Positions 63,731 to 64,000 of a DNA stretch of 64,000 bases are shown here, one piece after another. Within the stretch, counting starts at the first letter, position 1, and each line of letters opens with the position of its first letter. Under the pieces are notes generated by a model. The model searched no databases. It had not been told where the DNA came from and saw only the letters and a program-made list of their open reading frames with translations. Both the position numbers and the translations under genes were made by a program. The DNA is from Moorella sp. E308F. GTDB lineage: Bacteria > Bacillota > DSM-521 > Neomoorellales > Neomoorellaceae. Location: positions 489,639 to 553,638 of the forward strand of contig NZ_BJKN01000001.1 in the NCBI RefSeq assembly GCF_006538365.1, given 5' to 3'.

Positions 63731-64000
63731 TTACAGAGTTTCGTCGTCTACGTAATAGGTGAAGCTGTCAAGCAAGTTGTAATCGTAATAGTATAAGTAT
63801 ACTCGCATCTCTTCAAGGCTTACGCCGACATCGTCGAAAACGCCGACGACGTCTTCGCAAATATCCAGGACATCATTTTCGATTGTTCTGCTGCTCAGAG
63901 CGTCCCAGGCGTCGCCGGCATCGCCCCCCACGGCTTCCAGGTCGATGGTCGCCATGTCGCTGCTCTCAGAATACCCAGCATAAGTTACCTCAATCTTGAT
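63731..64000 (-). CDS. Acidic surface-type protein, C-terminal part (cut by window edge)
   Basis: The last 89 codons are visible and the frame is open to the right edge. The sequence is acidic and Val/Asp-rich (IKIEVTYAGYSESSDMATIDLEAVGG, CEDVVGVFDDVGVSLEEMRVYLYYYDYNLLDSF), and the last strand is tyrosine-rich. It shares the composition of the S-layer-like protein downstream, so it may be part of the same surface locus. No domain can be named from this fragment. Confidence 0.7.
   Translation of the reverse strand: MKIEVTYAGYSESSDMATIDLEAVGGDAGDAWDALSSRTIENDVLDICEDVVGVFDDVGVSLEEMRVYLYYYDYNLLDSFTYYVDDETL

Noticed and set aside
1-64000. CRISPR array, prophage or integrative element
   Set aside because: No regularly spaced direct repeats, cas genes, integrase, phage structural genes or conjugation genes were seen. 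The repeats found are minisatellites, duplicated gene pieces and a mini-element.

Overview
The window looks like chromosome from a thermophilic, acetogen-type clostridial bacterium, most likely Moorella or a close relative. This is an inference from gene content, not from a database match. The supporting features are a selenocysteine formate dehydrogenase with NuoE/NuoF-type partners, a four-subunit 2-oxoacid:ferredoxin oxidoreductase, a LUD-type lactate system with lactate permease, a bacterial microcompartment for sugar breakdown, an S-layer-like copper-amine-oxidase-domain protein, strong AGGAGG ribosome-binding sites and frequent GTG/TTG starts.

Layout. 1-10.6 kb (minus strand) is a deoxy-sugar (rhamnose/fucose-type) catabolic locus: DeoR regulator, RbsA-type ATPase, two permeases, lipoprotein binding protein, sugar isomerase, class II aldolase, three hexameric shell proteins, acylating aldehyde dehydrogenase and a PduS-like flavoprotein cut by the edge. 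The aldolase and the dehydrogenase both carry encapsulation-like helices, so lactaldehyde is probably made and oxidised inside the shell. 10.8-11.1 kb holds tRNA-Lys, tRNA-Glu and tRNA-Asp, with a promoter and a terminator. 11.2-11.8 kb is a DUF4160/DUF2442 pair. 11.9-18.8 kb is lactate use: FadR-type regulator, LutB-LutA fusion, LutC, a second CCG iron-sulfur protein and lactate permease, with a visible promoter and operator. 19.2-22 kb holds purA and an FAD-dependent dehydrogenase. 22.1-30.2 kb is an apparent sigma-54 regulon: a PrpR-like activator, a -24/-12 promoter, the ferredoxin oxidoreductase, a GntP permease and an aconitase-family protein without a small subunit. 30.5-35.7 kb is the formate dehydrogenase operon, whose fdhA is read through an in-frame UGA followed by a SECIS hairpin.

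36.9-51.6 kb is an accessory region rich in toxin-antitoxin modules: VapBC, four nucleotidyltransferase/HEPN-type loci, a TumE-type pair and DUF2283/DUF4258. It is mixed with a carboxyl-terminal protease, an exported FAD protein, a DUF815 ATPase and a MarR-controlled drug efflux operon. It carries many partial duplications and deletion products, including a chimeric adaptor pseudogene whose two halves match two neighbouring efflux genes. 51.8-56.8 kb is an HlyD/ABC/ABC-2/ABC-2/TetR exporter operon with a clear promoter and a palindromic operator. 56.9-64 kb has a second, broken TumE pair, a DUF4127 protein, a decayed IS66-like mini-element next to an IS256 fragment, a TolC-like protein and S-layer-like proteins.

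No rRNA genes, CRISPR array, prophage or replication origin were recognised.
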